Shown here: positions 1 through 7,787 of the stretch, piece after piece
How positions within the stretch are numbered: position 1 is the stretch's first letter
How the letters are laid out: every line of letters starts with the position of its first letter
Source: Klebsiella oxytoca
GTDB taxonomy: Bacteria; Pseudomonadota; Gammaproteobacteria; Enterobacterales; Enterobacteriaceae
Direction: 5' to 3'
DNA: 64,000 nucleotides
Assembly (NCBI RefSeq): GCF_009707385.1
Contig: NZ_CP046115.1
Span: 1,674,001-1,738,000, forward strand
Notes under the pieces: generated by a model
Databases searched by the model: none
What the model was told of the DNA's origin: nothing
Seen by the model: only the letters and a program-made list of their open reading frames with translations
Made by a program: the position numbers and the translations under genes

Positions 1-381
1 GGCGCATTCCCGCTAACCCGCCGTCATGCTTTGCAGTATGTTCGTCCGGGGCTGGCGCTGGTCGGCGATGCTGCGCACACTATCCATCCGCTGGCGGGGC
101 AGGGAGTTAATCTGGGCTATCGCGATGTCGATGCGCTGCTGGATATTCTGGGCAGGGCTAAAGCGCACGGCGAAGAGTGGGCCAGTCTGCCGGTGCTCAA
201 GCGGTACCAGAGGCGACGTCAGGCTGACAACTTTATTATGCAGTCGGGGATGGATCTGTTTTACGCCGGATTCAGCAACGATTTGCCGCCGGTACGGATG
301 TTACGAAATCTAGGGTTGATGGCGGCCGAACGCGCGGGTGGATTGAAACGCCAGGCGCTGAAATACGCATTAGGACTGTAA
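1..381 (+). CDS. ubiF: 3-demethoxyubiquinol 3-hydroxylase, C-terminal part
   Basis: Partial gene: the reading frame is already open at base 1, and 126 codons precede the stop. UbiF is an FAD monooxygenase that adds the last ring hydroxyl in ubiquinone synthesis; the E. coli protein is about 391 residues, so roughly the last third is present. The second FAD-binding motif of this family is visible around residues 21-35 of the fragment (VGDAAHTIHPLAGQGVNLG). It is followed by a tRNA operon on the opposite strand, the same neighbour as in E. coli. The hairpin at 452-481 lies between the two and could stop transcription from both sides. Confidence 0.93.
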   Translation, partial: GAFPLTRRHALQYVRPGLALVGDAAHTIHPLAGQGVNLGYRDVDALLDILGRAKAHGEEWASLPVLKRYQRRRQADNFIMQSGMDLFYAGFSNDLPPVRMLRNLGLMAAERAGGLKRQALKYALGL

Positions 382-451
382 GCCCGATTTACCCGGCTGA
401 CGAAGGTTAAGCCGGGAAATGGAGTCGCGTATGAGAGGTAAATGACGGAAA

Positions 452-481
452 GCAAAAAGCTCGCCGAAGCGAGCTTTTTGC
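452..481 (-). terminator. Terminator of the tRNA operon
   Basis: A 13-bp perfect stem (GCAAAAAGCTCGC with its complement) closes a UUCG loop when read on the minus strand and ends in a T run. It lies just downstream of the last tRNA-Gln. It is close to symmetric, so it may also stop ubiF transcription. Confidence 0.88.
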
Positions 482-488
482 TATTAGA

Positions 489-563
489 TGGCTGGGGTAC
501 GAGGATTCGAACCTCGGAATGCTGGTATCAGAAACCAGAGCCTTACCGCTTGGCGATACCCCA
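489..563 (-). tRNA. glnX: tRNA-Gln (CUG), variant anticodon stem
   Basis: This 75-nt gene includes encoded CCA. The anticodon loop TTCTGAT gives anticodon CUG, reading CAG codons. It is the last gene of the operon. The anticodon stem is CTGGT/ACCAG, whereas its neighbour at 599-673 has CCGGA/TCCGG; both stems are fully paired, so the change is compensated. The T-arm matches that neighbour. Confidence 0.95.
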
Positions 564-598
564 ACGGGCGCACCCACAGAGTGGACGACTTTTAAAAT

Positions 599-673
599 TG
601 GCTGGGGTACGAGGATTCGAACCTCGGAATGCCGGAATCAGAATCCGGTGCCTTACCGCTTGGCGATACCCCA
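599..673 (-). tRNA. glnV: tRNA-Gln (CUG)
   Basis: This 75-nt gene includes encoded CCA. The loop TTCTGAT gives anticodon CUG on a CCGGA/TCCGG stem, matching the E. coli glnV sequence as I recall it. It is the sixth gene of the minus-strand operon, 35 bases upstream of glnX in the direction of transcription. Confidence 0.95.
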
Positions 674-687
674 ATTTTATTTTGTCT

Positions 688-736
688 GGCTTGTGCCGGA
701 GTCATACCGATGCCTTACAGCCTGGCGATACTCCCA
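688..736 (-). pseudogene. Decayed tRNA-Gln remnant
   Basis: Read on the minus strand from 736, the sequence follows the 5' half of the neighbouring tRNA-Gln genes closely: TGGGAGTATCGCCAGGCTGT is the tRNA start with one inserted base and a few substitutions, followed by AAGGCATCGG and a small hairpin where the anticodon arm would be. The anticodon (loop about TATGACT) and the T-arm are not preserved, and no CCA end is seen. It sits between metU and glnV, so it probably marks an eighth tRNA of the tandem array that has decayed. Confidence 0.7.
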
Positions 737-778
737 CACTTTCTGGATTTATCGAAGTGAATCAATAATTCCTTTGTA

Positions 779-855
779 TGGTGGCTACGACGGGATTTGA
801 ACCTGTGACCCCATCATTATGAGTGATGTGCTCTAACCAGCTGAGCTACGTAGCC
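779..855 (-). tRNA. metU: tRNA-Met (CAU), elongator
   Basis: This 77-nt gene includes encoded CCA. The anticodon loop carries CAU in the arm CATCACTCATAATGATG. It is identical in sequence to the copy at 1193-1269, consistent with duplication inside the array. It is the fifth gene in transcription order. Confidence 0.95.
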
Positions 856-877
856 AAAACATTACTGCATTCTTCGA

Positions 878-952
878 TGGCTGGGGTACCTGGATTCGAA
901 CCAGGGAATGCCGGTATCAAAAACCGGTGCCTTACCGCTTGGCGATACCCCA
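878..952 (-). tRNA. glnW: tRNA-Gln (UUG)
   Basis: This 75-nt gene includes encoded CCA. The anticodon loop TTTTGAT gives UUG on a CCGGT/ACCGG stem. It is identical to the copy at 989-1063. The T-arm (CCTGG/CCAGG) differs from the CUG pair, as in E. coli. Confidence 0.95.
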
Positions 953-988
953 ATACCGTCGCGGTGAACCGCAAATATCGAAGAAATA

Positions 989-1063
989 TGGCTGGGGTAC
1001 CTGGATTCGAACCAGGGAATGCCGGTATCAAAAACCGGTGCCTTACCGCTTGGCGATACCCCA
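989..1063 (-). tRNA. glnU: tRNA-Gln (UUG)
   Basis: This 75-nt gene includes encoded CCA. It has the same sequence and anticodon (UUG) as glnW, 36 bases away. It is the third gene of the operon. Confidence 0.95.
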
Positions 1064-1097
1064 ACAACATCTTTTACTGACAACGCGAAAGAGTAAA

Positions 1098-1182
1098 TGG
1101 TGCGGGAGGCGAGACTTGAACTCGCACACCTTGCGGCGCCAGAACCTAAATCTGGTGCGTCTACCAATTTCGCCACTCCCGC
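1098..1182 (-). tRNA. leuW: tRNA-Leu (UAG)
   Basis: This 85-nt class II tRNA has a long variable arm. The anticodon arm CAGATTTAGGTTCTG gives UAG, reading CUA and other CUN codons. It is the second gene of the operon, 10 bases from metT. Confidence 0.95.
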
Positions 1183-1192
1183 AAAAAAAAGA

Positions 1193-1269
1193 TGGTGGCT
1201 ACGACGGGATTTGAACCTGTGACCCCATCATTATGAGTGATGTGCTCTAACCAGCTGAGCTACGTAGCC
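1193..1269 (-). tRNA. metT: tRNA-Met (CAU), elongator
   Basis: This 77-nt gene includes encoded CCA and is identical to metU. It is the first gene of the operon, about 39 bases from the -10 box at 1308-1313. Confidence 0.95.
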
Positions 1270-1307
1270 ATCTTTTTTCGCGTTACCTTATCGGCGTTGC
1301 GGGGCGC

Positions 1308-1336
1308 ATTATGCGTATTGAGCCTTGAAGCGTCAA
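1308..1336 (-). promoter_or_regulatory. Promoter of the tRNA operon
   Basis: On the minus strand there is a -35 box TTGACG (1331-1336), a 17-bp spacer and a -10 box CATAAT (1308-1313), followed by a GC-rich stretch GCGCCCCGC. That discriminator is typical of stable-RNA promoters under stringent control; the control itself is inferred. Confidence 0.75.
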
Positions 1337-1460
1337 CCCCTTTTTCATCGAAAATGGGCTGAACGTAACTGTTTGGTTAGGTTGCGAACAGCGTGACGCA
1401 ATAATCGGCAATTATTGGTTATTTATCGTTTTTAACGGCTTAAACAAGGCACAAAAACAA

Positions 1461-1484
1461 AAACGGACTCCGCGGAGTCCGTTT
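1461..1484 (-). terminator. asnB terminator
   Basis: A perfect inverted repeat (AAACGGACTCC/GGAGTCCGTTT) 14 bases past the asnB stop, followed on the minus strand by a T-rich stretch (GTTTTTGTTTTTG). Confidence 0.8.
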
Positions 1485-1498
1485 CGAAAAAAAAGCGT

Positions 1499-3160
1499 TT
1501 AATAAGCCGACTGGTGTACGCCGACCGCGCGCCCTGACGGATCGTTCATCTTTTTGAAAGATTCATCCCATTCTATGGCTTTTGCTGAAGAGCAGGCGAC
1601 GGACGGGCCGCCAGGAACGCATTCAGCAGCGCTGGGAACCGGGAACAGCTCTTCAAAGATCTCACGGTACAGGTACGCTTCCTTCGATGATGGCGTATTG
1701 TACGGGAAGCGGAAGCTGGCCGTTTCCAGCTGCTGATCGGAAATTTGCTCAGCGGCGACTTCTTTTAACGTATCGATCCAGCTGTAGCCTACGCCGTCAG
1801 AGAACTGCTCTTTCTGTCGCCATGCAACGCTCGCCGGCAGGTAGGATTCAAAACATTCACGTAAGATATGTTTTTCCATTTTGCCGTTGCCGCACATCTT
1901 ATCCTGCGGGTTAATACGCATCGCCACATCGAGGAATTTCTTATCGAGGAACGGCACGCGTGCTTCAACGCCCCAGGCAGACATCGCTTTGTTGGCGCGG
2001 GCGCAGTCAAACATATGCAGCGCCTGCAGCTTGCGAACGGTCTCTTCATGCAACTCTTTGGCATTTGGCGCTTTGTGGAAGTAGAGATAGCCGCCAAATA
2101 CTTCGTCAGAACCTTCACCTGACAGCACCATTTTGATGCCCATCGCTTTGATTTTGCGCGACATCAGGTACATCGGTGTTGATGCGCGGATGGTGGTGAC
2201 ATCGTAAGTTTCAATGTGATAGATAACATCGCGAATCGCGTCCAGGCCTTCCTGCACCGTAAAGTGGATCTCGTGATGCACGGTACCCAGATGGTTAGCC
2301 ACTTCCTGAGCGGCTTTCAGGTCAGGTGCACCCTCCAGACCGACGGCGAAGGAGTGCAGCTGCGGCCACCAGGCCTCTGATTTTTCCTGATCCTCAACGC
2401 GGCGGGCGGCATATTTTTTGGTGATGGCGGAAATCACCGATGAATCCAGGCCGCCGGAGAGCAGGACGCCGTAGGGGACGTCGGACATCAGGTGGCTTTT
2501 CACCGACTCTTCCAGCGCCTGACGCAGCTCGTTTTTGTCGGTCACGTTGTCTTTAACCGCATCATAGTCGAACCAGTCGCGCTGGTAGTACTGACGGATC
2601 TCCCCGTCTTTGCTCCACAGATAGCTACCTGCAGGGAACTCTTTAATCGTGCGGCATACCGGAACCAGCGCTTTCATTTCAGAGGCAACGTAGAAGTTGC
2701 CGTGTTCGTCGTGACCCATATACAGCGGGATAATCCCGATGTGGTCGCGACCAATCAGATACGCGTCTTTTTCGCTGTCGTAGAGCGCGAAAGCAAACAT
2801 TCCCTGGAGATCGTCAAGGAAGTCTGCCCCTTTCTCCTGATACAGCGCGAGGATAACTTCGCAGTCGGAGCCGGTCTGGAACGCATAGCGGTCACCGTAT
2901 TCTGCGCGCAGCGCCTGGTGGTTGTAGATTTCACCGTTAACGGCGAGTGCGTGAGTTTTTTGGGCGTTATACAGCGGCTGTGCACCGGCGTTGACGTCGA
3001 CGATTGACAGACGTTCATGTGCCAGAATGGCCTTATCGCAGGCGTAGACGCCGGACCAGTCCGGGCCACGGTGGCGCATCAGGCGAGAAAGCTCGAGTGC
3101 CTTTTTACGCAGTTCGCCTGCGTCAGTTTTAATATCCAGTACGCCAAAAATCGAACACAT
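1499..3160 (-). CDS. asnB: Asparagine synthetase B (glutamine-hydrolysing)
   Basis: Makes asparagine from aspartate and ATP, using glutamine as nitrogen donor. The protein is 553 residues, one less than E. coli AsnB. Met-Cys at the N-terminus supplies the Cys nucleophile of the class II glutaminase domain (about residues 2-190, with RHRGPD near 30). The ATP-pyrophosphatase loop SGGLDSS starts near residue 235. The start is fixed by the required Cys2 and by GGAGAAGG just upstream. The leader contains an inverted repeat (AGGCTTC/GAAGCCT at 3198-3221) of unknown role. It is transcribed alone, with its own terminator. Confidence 0.97.
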   Translation of the reverse strand: MCSIFGVLDIKTDAGELRKKALELSRLMRHRGPDWSGVYACDKAILAHERLSIVDVNAGAQPLYNAQKTHALAVNGEIYNHQALRAEYGDRYAFQTGSDCEVILALYQEKGADFLDDLQGMFAFALYDSEKDAYLIGRDHIGIIPLYMGHDEHGNFYVASEMKALVPVCRTIKEFPAGSYLWSKDGEIRQYYQRDWFDYDAVKDNVTDKNELRQALEESVKSHLMSDVPYGVLLSGGLDSSVISAITKKYAARRVEDQEKSEAWWPQLHSFAVGLEGAPDLKAAQEVANHLGTVHHEIHFTVQEGLDAIRDVIYHIETYDVTTIRASTPMYLMSRKIKAMGIKMVLSGEGSDEVFGGYLYFHKAPNAKELHEETVRKLQALHMFDCARANKAMSAWGVEARVPFLDKKFLDVAMRINPQDKMCGNGKMEKHILRECFESYLPASVAWRQKEQFSDGVGYSWIDTLKEVAAEQISDQQLETASFRFPYNTPSSKEAYLYREIFEELFPVPSAAECVPGGPSVACSSAKAIEWDESFKKMNDPSGRAVGVHQSAY

Positions 3161-3353
3161 AGCCTTCTCCGTTACCCTATCTTGTTTGTTGTTGTGCAGG
3201 CTTCTTCTGCTTGCGAAGCCTCAGTGCATGCTTAAGAAAATGCCGCAAAGGGGCGTAGGGCGCAAGGGATTTACGGCTGTAAAAGGAAATAATGCAATAG
3301 CGATTGCTGGATAGTGAAAAAAGAGTATGTTTTGAGTGCTTTTATTAAAGAAT

Positions 3354-3381
3354 ATCTAATGATAATGCATTTTCATTAGAT
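3354..3381. repeat. Inverted repeat between asnB and nagD
   Basis: The repeat is ATCTAATGA / TCATTAGAT with a 10-base loop. An outer pair AAGAGT (3311-3316) / ACTCTT (3385-3390) brackets it. It lies between the asnB start and the nagD terminator. Nothing else recognisable is in this 278-base gap apart from the asnB leader. The role is unknown: operator, or part of an RNA ending at the 3411-3436 hairpin. Confidence 0.5.
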
Positions 3382-3410
3382 GAAACTCTTTTCTGGCACT
3401 TCAAAAAGAG

Positions 3411-3436
3411 AAAACCACGTCCTGGGACGTGGTTTT
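3411..3436 (-). terminator. nagBACD operon terminator
   Basis: A 12-bp stem AAAACCACGTCC with its complement lies directly after the nagD stop and is followed on the minus strand by CTCTTTTTG. It could also act on the plus strand. Confidence 0.8.
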
Positions 3437-3438
3437 GT

Positions 3439-4191
3439 TCAGAAAAGATCAATTTCTGCAACGGAAGGATAAATCCACGAAGGGCGGAACGGCATGCTGT
3501 CGATATCATCAAGCGTGGCGACCCCGGAAAGCACCAGAATGGTTTCCAGACCGGCCTGGAAGCCAGCAAGAATATCCGTACGCAGGTTGTCGCCGACGAT
3601 AACCGTTTGTTCCGAATGCGCCTGCATTTTATTCAGCGCAGAGCGGATAATCCACGGGCTTGGTTTACCGACGTAGAACGGTTTACGACCAGAGATTTTC
3701 TCAATACCGGCGCACAGCGCGCCGCAGGCCGGGTAATAGCCACGGCCGTGGGTATCCGGGTTAGTGGCGATAAAGCGCGCGCCGTTGGCGACAAAAAAGG
3801 CGGCCTTATGCATCATTTCCCAGTTAAAGGATCGGGTTTCACCGACGATAACAAAATCAGGATTGACGTCAGTAATGGTAAAGCCAGCTTTATACAGTTC
3901 GTGGATCAGCGCGCCTTCACCTACCACATAGGCTTTCTTACCTTCCTGGCGACGCAGAAAATCCGCCGTGGCCATTGCAGAGGTATAGAAGGCGGTATCA
4001 GGGACATCTATTCCCGCAGTCGCAAAACGGTTCGCCAGGTCCTGACCGGTTTGAGAAGGGTAGTTAGTCAGCATCACCAGCGGCATCTCTTTGTCGAGAA
4101 TACGTTTGATGAATTCAGCGGCGCCCGGTACGGCCACATTGTCGTGCATCAGCACGCCGTCAATATCACAGATTATGTTTTGAATGGTCAT
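3439..4191 (-). CDS. nagD: HAD-family nucleotide phosphatase NagD (UMP phosphatase)
   Basis: A 250-residue cytoplasmic phosphatase, the same length as E. coli NagD, which acts mainly on UMP and other nucleoside monophosphates. HAD motif I is DIDGVL (about residues 9-14) with the two catalytic Asp; motif II is the Thr in LTNYPS; the Lys of motif III is in YVGKPSP; and motif IV is VGDNLRTD. It is the last gene of nagBACD, 45 bases after nagC. Its link to amino-sugar breakdown is by position only. Confidence 0.95.
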   Translation of the reverse strand: MTIQNIICDIDGVLMHDNVAVPGAAEFIKRILDKEMPLVMLTNYPSQTGQDLANRFATAGIDVPDTAFYTSAMATADFLRRQEGKKAYVVGEGALIHELYKAGFTITDVNPDFVIVGETRSFNWEMMHKAAFFVANGARFIATNPDTHGRGYYPACGALCAGIEKISGRKPFYVGKPSPWIIRSALNKMQAHSEQTVIVGDNLRTDILAGFQAGLETILVLSGVATLDDIDSMPFRPSWIYPSVAEIDLF

Positions 4192-4236
4192 GAACTGTCC
4201 GACATCATTGGAGAAAGGCGAAACTATAAAGCGGCT

Positions 4237-5457
4237 TTAGATTTCCAGCAAACGCTGGAGTAGGATCCCGTTGAGCATCGCGCGCTTTACAAGGGCAAAA
4301 GCACCGATTGCCGAACGATGATCGAGCGTGGAGCGCACCACCGGCAGATTTTTACGGAAGGCCTTCAGCGCCTGGGTATTGATGCAGCCTTCGATAGCTG
4401 GCAGCAGCACTTTTTCCGCCTCGACAATCTCGCCGGCAATCACCACTTTTTGCGGATTGAACAGGTTAATAGCAATCGCGATGGTTTTACCGAGATGACG
4501 ACCAACGTGTTCGATGACCTCGCAGGCCAGCGCATCGCCTTTATTCGCGGCTTTGCAAATTGTCTTGATCGTGCAGTCCTCAAGGGAGATTTTACTTTGA
4601 TATCCCTGTTCCAGCAGATGACGAACGCGATGTTCAATCGCCGCGTTAGCGGCAACGGTCTCCAGGCAGCCAAAGTTACCGCAGTGACAGCGTTCGCCTA
4701 ATGGATCAACCTGAATATGGCCGATTTCACCGACGTTACCGTTACGGCCAATAAAAATGCGCCCGTTGGAGATGATCCCTGCGCCGGTGCCGCGGTGTAC
4801 GCGCACCAGAATGGAGTCTTCACAGTCGTGGCTCGCACCAAAGTAGTGCTCTGCCAGCGCCAGGCTGCGAATATCGTGACCGACAAAGCAGGTGACTTTA
4901 AACTTTTTTTCCAGCGCTTCGACCAGACCCCAGTTTTCCACCTGAATATGCGGCATATAGCGAATGACGCCGCTTTCCGGGTCGACCAGTCCTGGCAGAA
5001 TAACTGAGATGGCAATCAGTTCGCGGATTTTACGCTGGCAGCTCTCGATGAAAGCGGCAATGATGTTAAGCAGCGCGTGTTCCAGCGTTTCTTGCGTTCT
5101 TTCCGGCAGCGGGTAGTGCTCTTCCTCAAGCGGCTTACTGCTTAAATCGTAGAGCGTCAGGGTGGCATCATAGCGGCCAAGACGGACGCCGATAGCGTGG
5201 TAGTTGCGGGTTTCAGCAACAATAGAGATGGCGCGGCGGCCTCCGGTGGAGGCCTGCTGATCGACTTCTTTGATCAGTCCGCGTTCAATAAGCTGACGCG
5301 TAATTTTCGTTACGCTGGCGGGGGCAAGCTGGCTTTGTTCCGCAATCTGAATACGCGAGATGGGGCCGTGCTGATCGATGAGCCGATAGACGGCCGCGCT
5401 GTTCAGCTGTTTTACAAGATCGACGTTACCAATTTGAGCCTGTCCGCCTGATGTCAT
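4237..5457 (-). CDS. nagC: N-acetylglucosamine repressor NagC (ROK family)
   Basis: Represses nag and chitin-uptake genes; binding is relieved by GlcNAc-6-phosphate. The 406 residues equal E. coli NagC. The N-terminal winged helix (about 15-75) includes SRIQIAEQSQLAPASVTK. The C-terminal ROK domain has the EIGHIQ motif and the zinc cluster CHCGNFGC. It follows nagA by 8 bases, so repressor and enzyme are made from one mRNA. Candidate NagC boxes are seen at 7574-7594, 7668-7688, 11658-11678 and 11882-11902. Confidence 0.97.
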   Translation of the reverse strand: MTSGGQAQIGNVDLVKQLNSAAVYRLIDQHGPISRIQIAEQSQLAPASVTKITRQLIERGLIKEVDQQASTGGRRAISIVAETRNYHAIGVRLGRYDATLTLYDLSSKPLEEEHYPLPERTQETLEHALLNIIAAFIESCQRKIRELIAISVILPGLVDPESGVIRYMPHIQVENWGLVEALEKKFKVTCFVGHDIRSLALAEHYFGASHDCEDSILVRVHRGTGAGIISNGRIFIGRNGNVGEIGHIQVDPLGERCHCGNFGCLETVAANAAIEHRVRHLLEQGYQSKISLEDCTIKTICKAANKGDALACEVIEHVGRHLGKTIAIAINLFNPQKVVIAGEIVEAEKVLLPAIEGCINTQALKAFRKNLPVVRSTLDHRSAIGAFALVKRAMLNGILLQRLLEI

Positions 5458-5465
5458 ACTTTTAC

Positions 5466-6614
5466 TTACTCAGTGACGACCTCGTTACCATTAACGATGG
5501 TCTTGGTGATTTTATAATCGCGGGTGAATGCGGTCAGGTTAGCGACCATCCCCGGAGCAATGCTGCCTAACTGTTTATCTACGCCAATTGCGCGAGAAGG
5601 ATAGAGCGTTGCCATGCGCAACACTTCGTCCAGCGCGATGCCGCAATGCTCAACGAGGTTACGCACCCCTTCAATCATGGTCAACGAAGAGCCGCTGAGG
5701 GTACCGTTCTCATCTACGCACAGTCCATTCCGGTAGTATATTGTTTTACCAGCAAAAATGAACTGTTCAATATTGGCGCCAGCCGGAGCCGTTGCGTCGG
5801 TCACAAGGCACAGCTTATCGCCTTTCAAACGTTTAGCGAGGCGGACGTTAGCGTAATCGACGTGCATACCATCGACGATAATACCGCAGTAGACATCCGG
5901 TTCGTCGAAAATCGCCCCGGCAAGACCCGGTTCACGACCGGTAATATACGGCATGGCGTTAAACAGATGGGTAGCGAAACTAATGCCGGAGCGGAAGCCG
6001 ATTTTCGCTTCTTTCAGCGTGGCGTTGGAATGGCCCGCAGAAACGATAATTCCTGCCGCCACCAGCTTGCGGATAACTTCCGGTTCAACGCGTTCCGGCG
6101 CAAGGGTGATTTTGGTGATCACGTCCGCGTTTTCGCACAGAAAATCGACCAGTCCGGCGTCCGGTTTACGCACGTAGTCCGGGTTGTGGGTGCCTTTTTT
6201 AACAATATTCAGCCAGGGACCTTCAAGATGCAGGCCCAGCGCCTGGTTAGGATGCTTTTGCAGATACTCGCGCATCACGCGCACGCCCTGTTTCATCAGG
6301 TCATCGCTGGCGGTAATTAGCGTCGGCAGATAGCTGGTGCAACCGGAGCGCTCGTTGGCTTTTTGCATAATCTCCAGCGTTTCAACGGTGACCGCTTCCG
6401 CCGTGTCGTTGAACTGCACGCCGCCGCAGCCGTTGAGCTGGACATCGATAAAACCGGGGGCAACGATCGCACCATCAACCGAGTGCTGTTCGATCCCGGT
6501 TGGCAGTTCAGTCTGAGGACAAATACGTTCGATAAGGCCATTGGCGATAACAATCGCATGGTCATCCAGAATTTCATGGCCGGTATAAATCCGGCCTTGG
6601 GTTAATGCATACAT
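5466..6614 (-). CDS. nagA: N-acetylglucosamine-6-phosphate deacetylase
   Basis: Removes acetate from GlcNAc-6-P to give glucosamine-6-P. It has 382 residues, the E. coli length. Amidohydrolase signatures: [11 protein letters not shown] near residue 56, HLEGPW with the metal-binding Glu near 131, SAGHSNAT and ATHLFNAM carrying the metal-ligand His residues, and VTDATAP with the catalytic Asp near 273. It lies between nagB (60 bases, with a strong hairpin) and nagC. Confidence 0.97.
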   Translation of the reverse strand: MYALTQGRIYTGHEILDDHAIVIANGLIERICPQTELPTGIEQHSVDGAIVAPGFIDVQLNGCGGVQFNDTAEAVTVETLEIMQKANERSGCTSYLPTLITASDDLMKQGVRVMREYLQKHPNQALGLHLEGPWLNIVKKGTHNPDYVRKPDAGLVDFLCENADVITKITLAPERVEPEVIRKLVAAGIIVSAGHSNATLKEAKIGFRSGISFATHLFNAMPYITGREPGLAGAIFDEPDVYCGIIVDGMHVDYANVRLAKRLKGDKLCLVTDATAPAGANIEQFIFAGKTIYYRNGLCVDENGTLSGSSLTMIEGVRNLVEHCGIALDEVLRMATLYPSRAIGVDKQLGSIAPGMVANLTAFTRDYKITKTIVNGNEVVTE

Positions 6615-6641
6615 TACGACCCCCGGTTATCCAAAATGATT

Positions 6642-6665
6642 GTCCCGCGGGGGCAGCCGCGGGAC
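6642..6665 (-). other. Intercistronic hairpin, nagB-nagA
   Basis: A perfect 9-bp GC stem (GTCCCGCGG/CCGCGGGAC) with a 6-base loop, in the 60-base gap. There is no T run, so it is more likely an RNA-stability element protecting the nagB 3' end than a terminator. Confidence 0.6.
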
Positions 6666-6674
6666 GAGACTACA

Positions 6675-7475
6675 TTACAGACCTTTGATGTTTTCAGCTT
6701 CTAATTCGTTGAAATATTTCAGCGTCTTAACTTTCAGTTCCATGGTGGATGGCTCGTCGCACACGACAACCGCTTTCGGGTGCAGCTGCAGGCAGGTAAT
6801 AGTCCACATATGGTTCACATTGCCTTCAACTGCCGCCTGCAGAGCCAGCGCTTTCTGATGGCCCAGAACCAGAATCATCACTTCTTCCGCATCCAGCAGC
6901 GTACCCACGCCTACGGTCAGCGCGTATTTAGGCACCTGGTCTACATCGCCGTCGAAGAAGCGAGAGTTTGCAACGCGAGTATCATGGGTCAGAGTTTTAA
7001 TGCGTGTGCGCGAAGCCAGAGAAGAGGCTGGTTCGTTGAAAGCGATGTGGCCATCGTTACCTACGCCGCCCATAAACAGATGAATTTTACCGTATGAACG
7101 GATTTTTTCTTCATAGCGACGGCATTCTGCATCGATATCCGGCGCGTTACCATTCAGAAGGTTGATGTTTTCTGCCGGGATATCAACGTGATCAAAGAAG
7201 TTGCGATGCATAAAGCTATGATAGCTTTCCGGATGCTCTTTCGGCAGACCAACGTACTCATCCATATTGAAGGTAACAACATGCTTAAAGCTAACCTGGC
7301 CTGCTTTGTGCATCTCAACAAGAGCTTTATAAGCGGTCAGAGGCGTACCGCCGGTAGGCAGACCCAGGACAAACGGACGGTCCGCAGTCGGCTTGAACGC
7401 ATTGATGCGGTTAACGATGTGGCGGGCAGCCCATTTACCTACTTGTTCAGCTGTTACCAGGGGGATCAGTCTCAT
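6675..7475 (-). CDS. nagB: Glucosamine-6-phosphate deaminase
   Basis: Converts glucosamine-6-P to fructose-6-P and ammonia, joining amino sugars to glycolysis. The 266 residues equal E. coli NagB, an allosteric hexamer. The catalytic Asp is in NMDEYVGL (about residue 72) and the catalytic His is in [11 protein letters not shown] (about 143). It is the first gene of nagBACD and diverges from nagE; the shared 312-base control region carries two NagC boxes and a CRP site. Confidence 0.97.
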   Translation of the reverse strand: MRLIPLVTAEQVGKWAARHIVNRINAFKPTADRPFVLGLPTGGTPLTAYKALVEMHKAGQVSFKHVVTFNMDEYVGLPKEHPESYHSFMHRNFFDHVDIPAENINLLNGNAPDIDAECRRYEEKIRSYGKIHLFMGGVGNDGHIAFNEPASSLASRTRIKTLTHDTRVANSRFFDGDVDQVPKYALTVGVGTLLDAEEVMILVLGHQKALALQAAVEGNVNHMWTITCLQLHPKAVVVCDEPSTMELKVKTLKYFNELEAENIKGL

Positions 7476-7573
7476 TGTTCACCTCTATAGTTAAATTAGA
7501 ACCTGGCGGATTGGCGCCAGCATACTATTAAGAGTATTGCAGTAACTACGCCGACCGGGGTCAATCCGTGTTG

Positions 7574-7594
7574 ATTTTTTGAATGATAAAATAA
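7574..7594. promoter_or_regulatory. NagC operator, nagB side
   Basis: ATTTTTTG-N5-TAAAATAA fits the 8-N5-8 layout of the other boxes here, with a weaker core. Its centre is 94 bases (nine helical turns) from the box at 7668-7688, fitting a NagC-held DNA loop as known for E. coli nagBE. Confidence 0.65.
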
Positions 7595-7640
7595 GTTTTC
7601 GTTGTTAGCCAGTCAAAGGCGGAGGTGAATACGATATTTG

Positions 7641-7654
7641 GTGATTATTGTCAC
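7641..7654. promoter_or_regulatory. CRP site in the nagB-nagE control region
   Basis: A perfect core GTGA-TTATTG-TCAC between the two NagC boxes. Catabolite activation of both divergent operons is the expected role. Confidence 0.75.
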
Positions 7655-7667
7655 AAAAAATACCCAT

Positions 7668-7688
7668 TTAATTTGCGAGACGAATTAA
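7668..7688. promoter_or_regulatory. NagC operator, nagE side
   Basis: TTAATTTG-N5-CGAATTAA, a near-perfect palindrome with AT-rich arms, about 100 bases upstream of nagE. Confidence 0.75.
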
Positions 7689-7787
7689 TTTTTCAGACAC
7701 TTTGCAGGTAAGTTAAAAATTTAAGTAAGTTACACAATAATAAAGTGGCTTTAGTGAGCCTGATCGGGGTCTCATAGGGGGAATAAG

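Noticed and set aside
442..1214. Several 60-108 codon frames over the tRNA cluster
   Set aside because: They consist of translated tRNA repeats; the tRNA genes fully explain the sequence.
489..1269. tRNA cluster as an integration site for a mobile element
   Set aside because: No integrase, phage gene or flanking direct repeat is present on either side; asnB follows at once as in E. coli.
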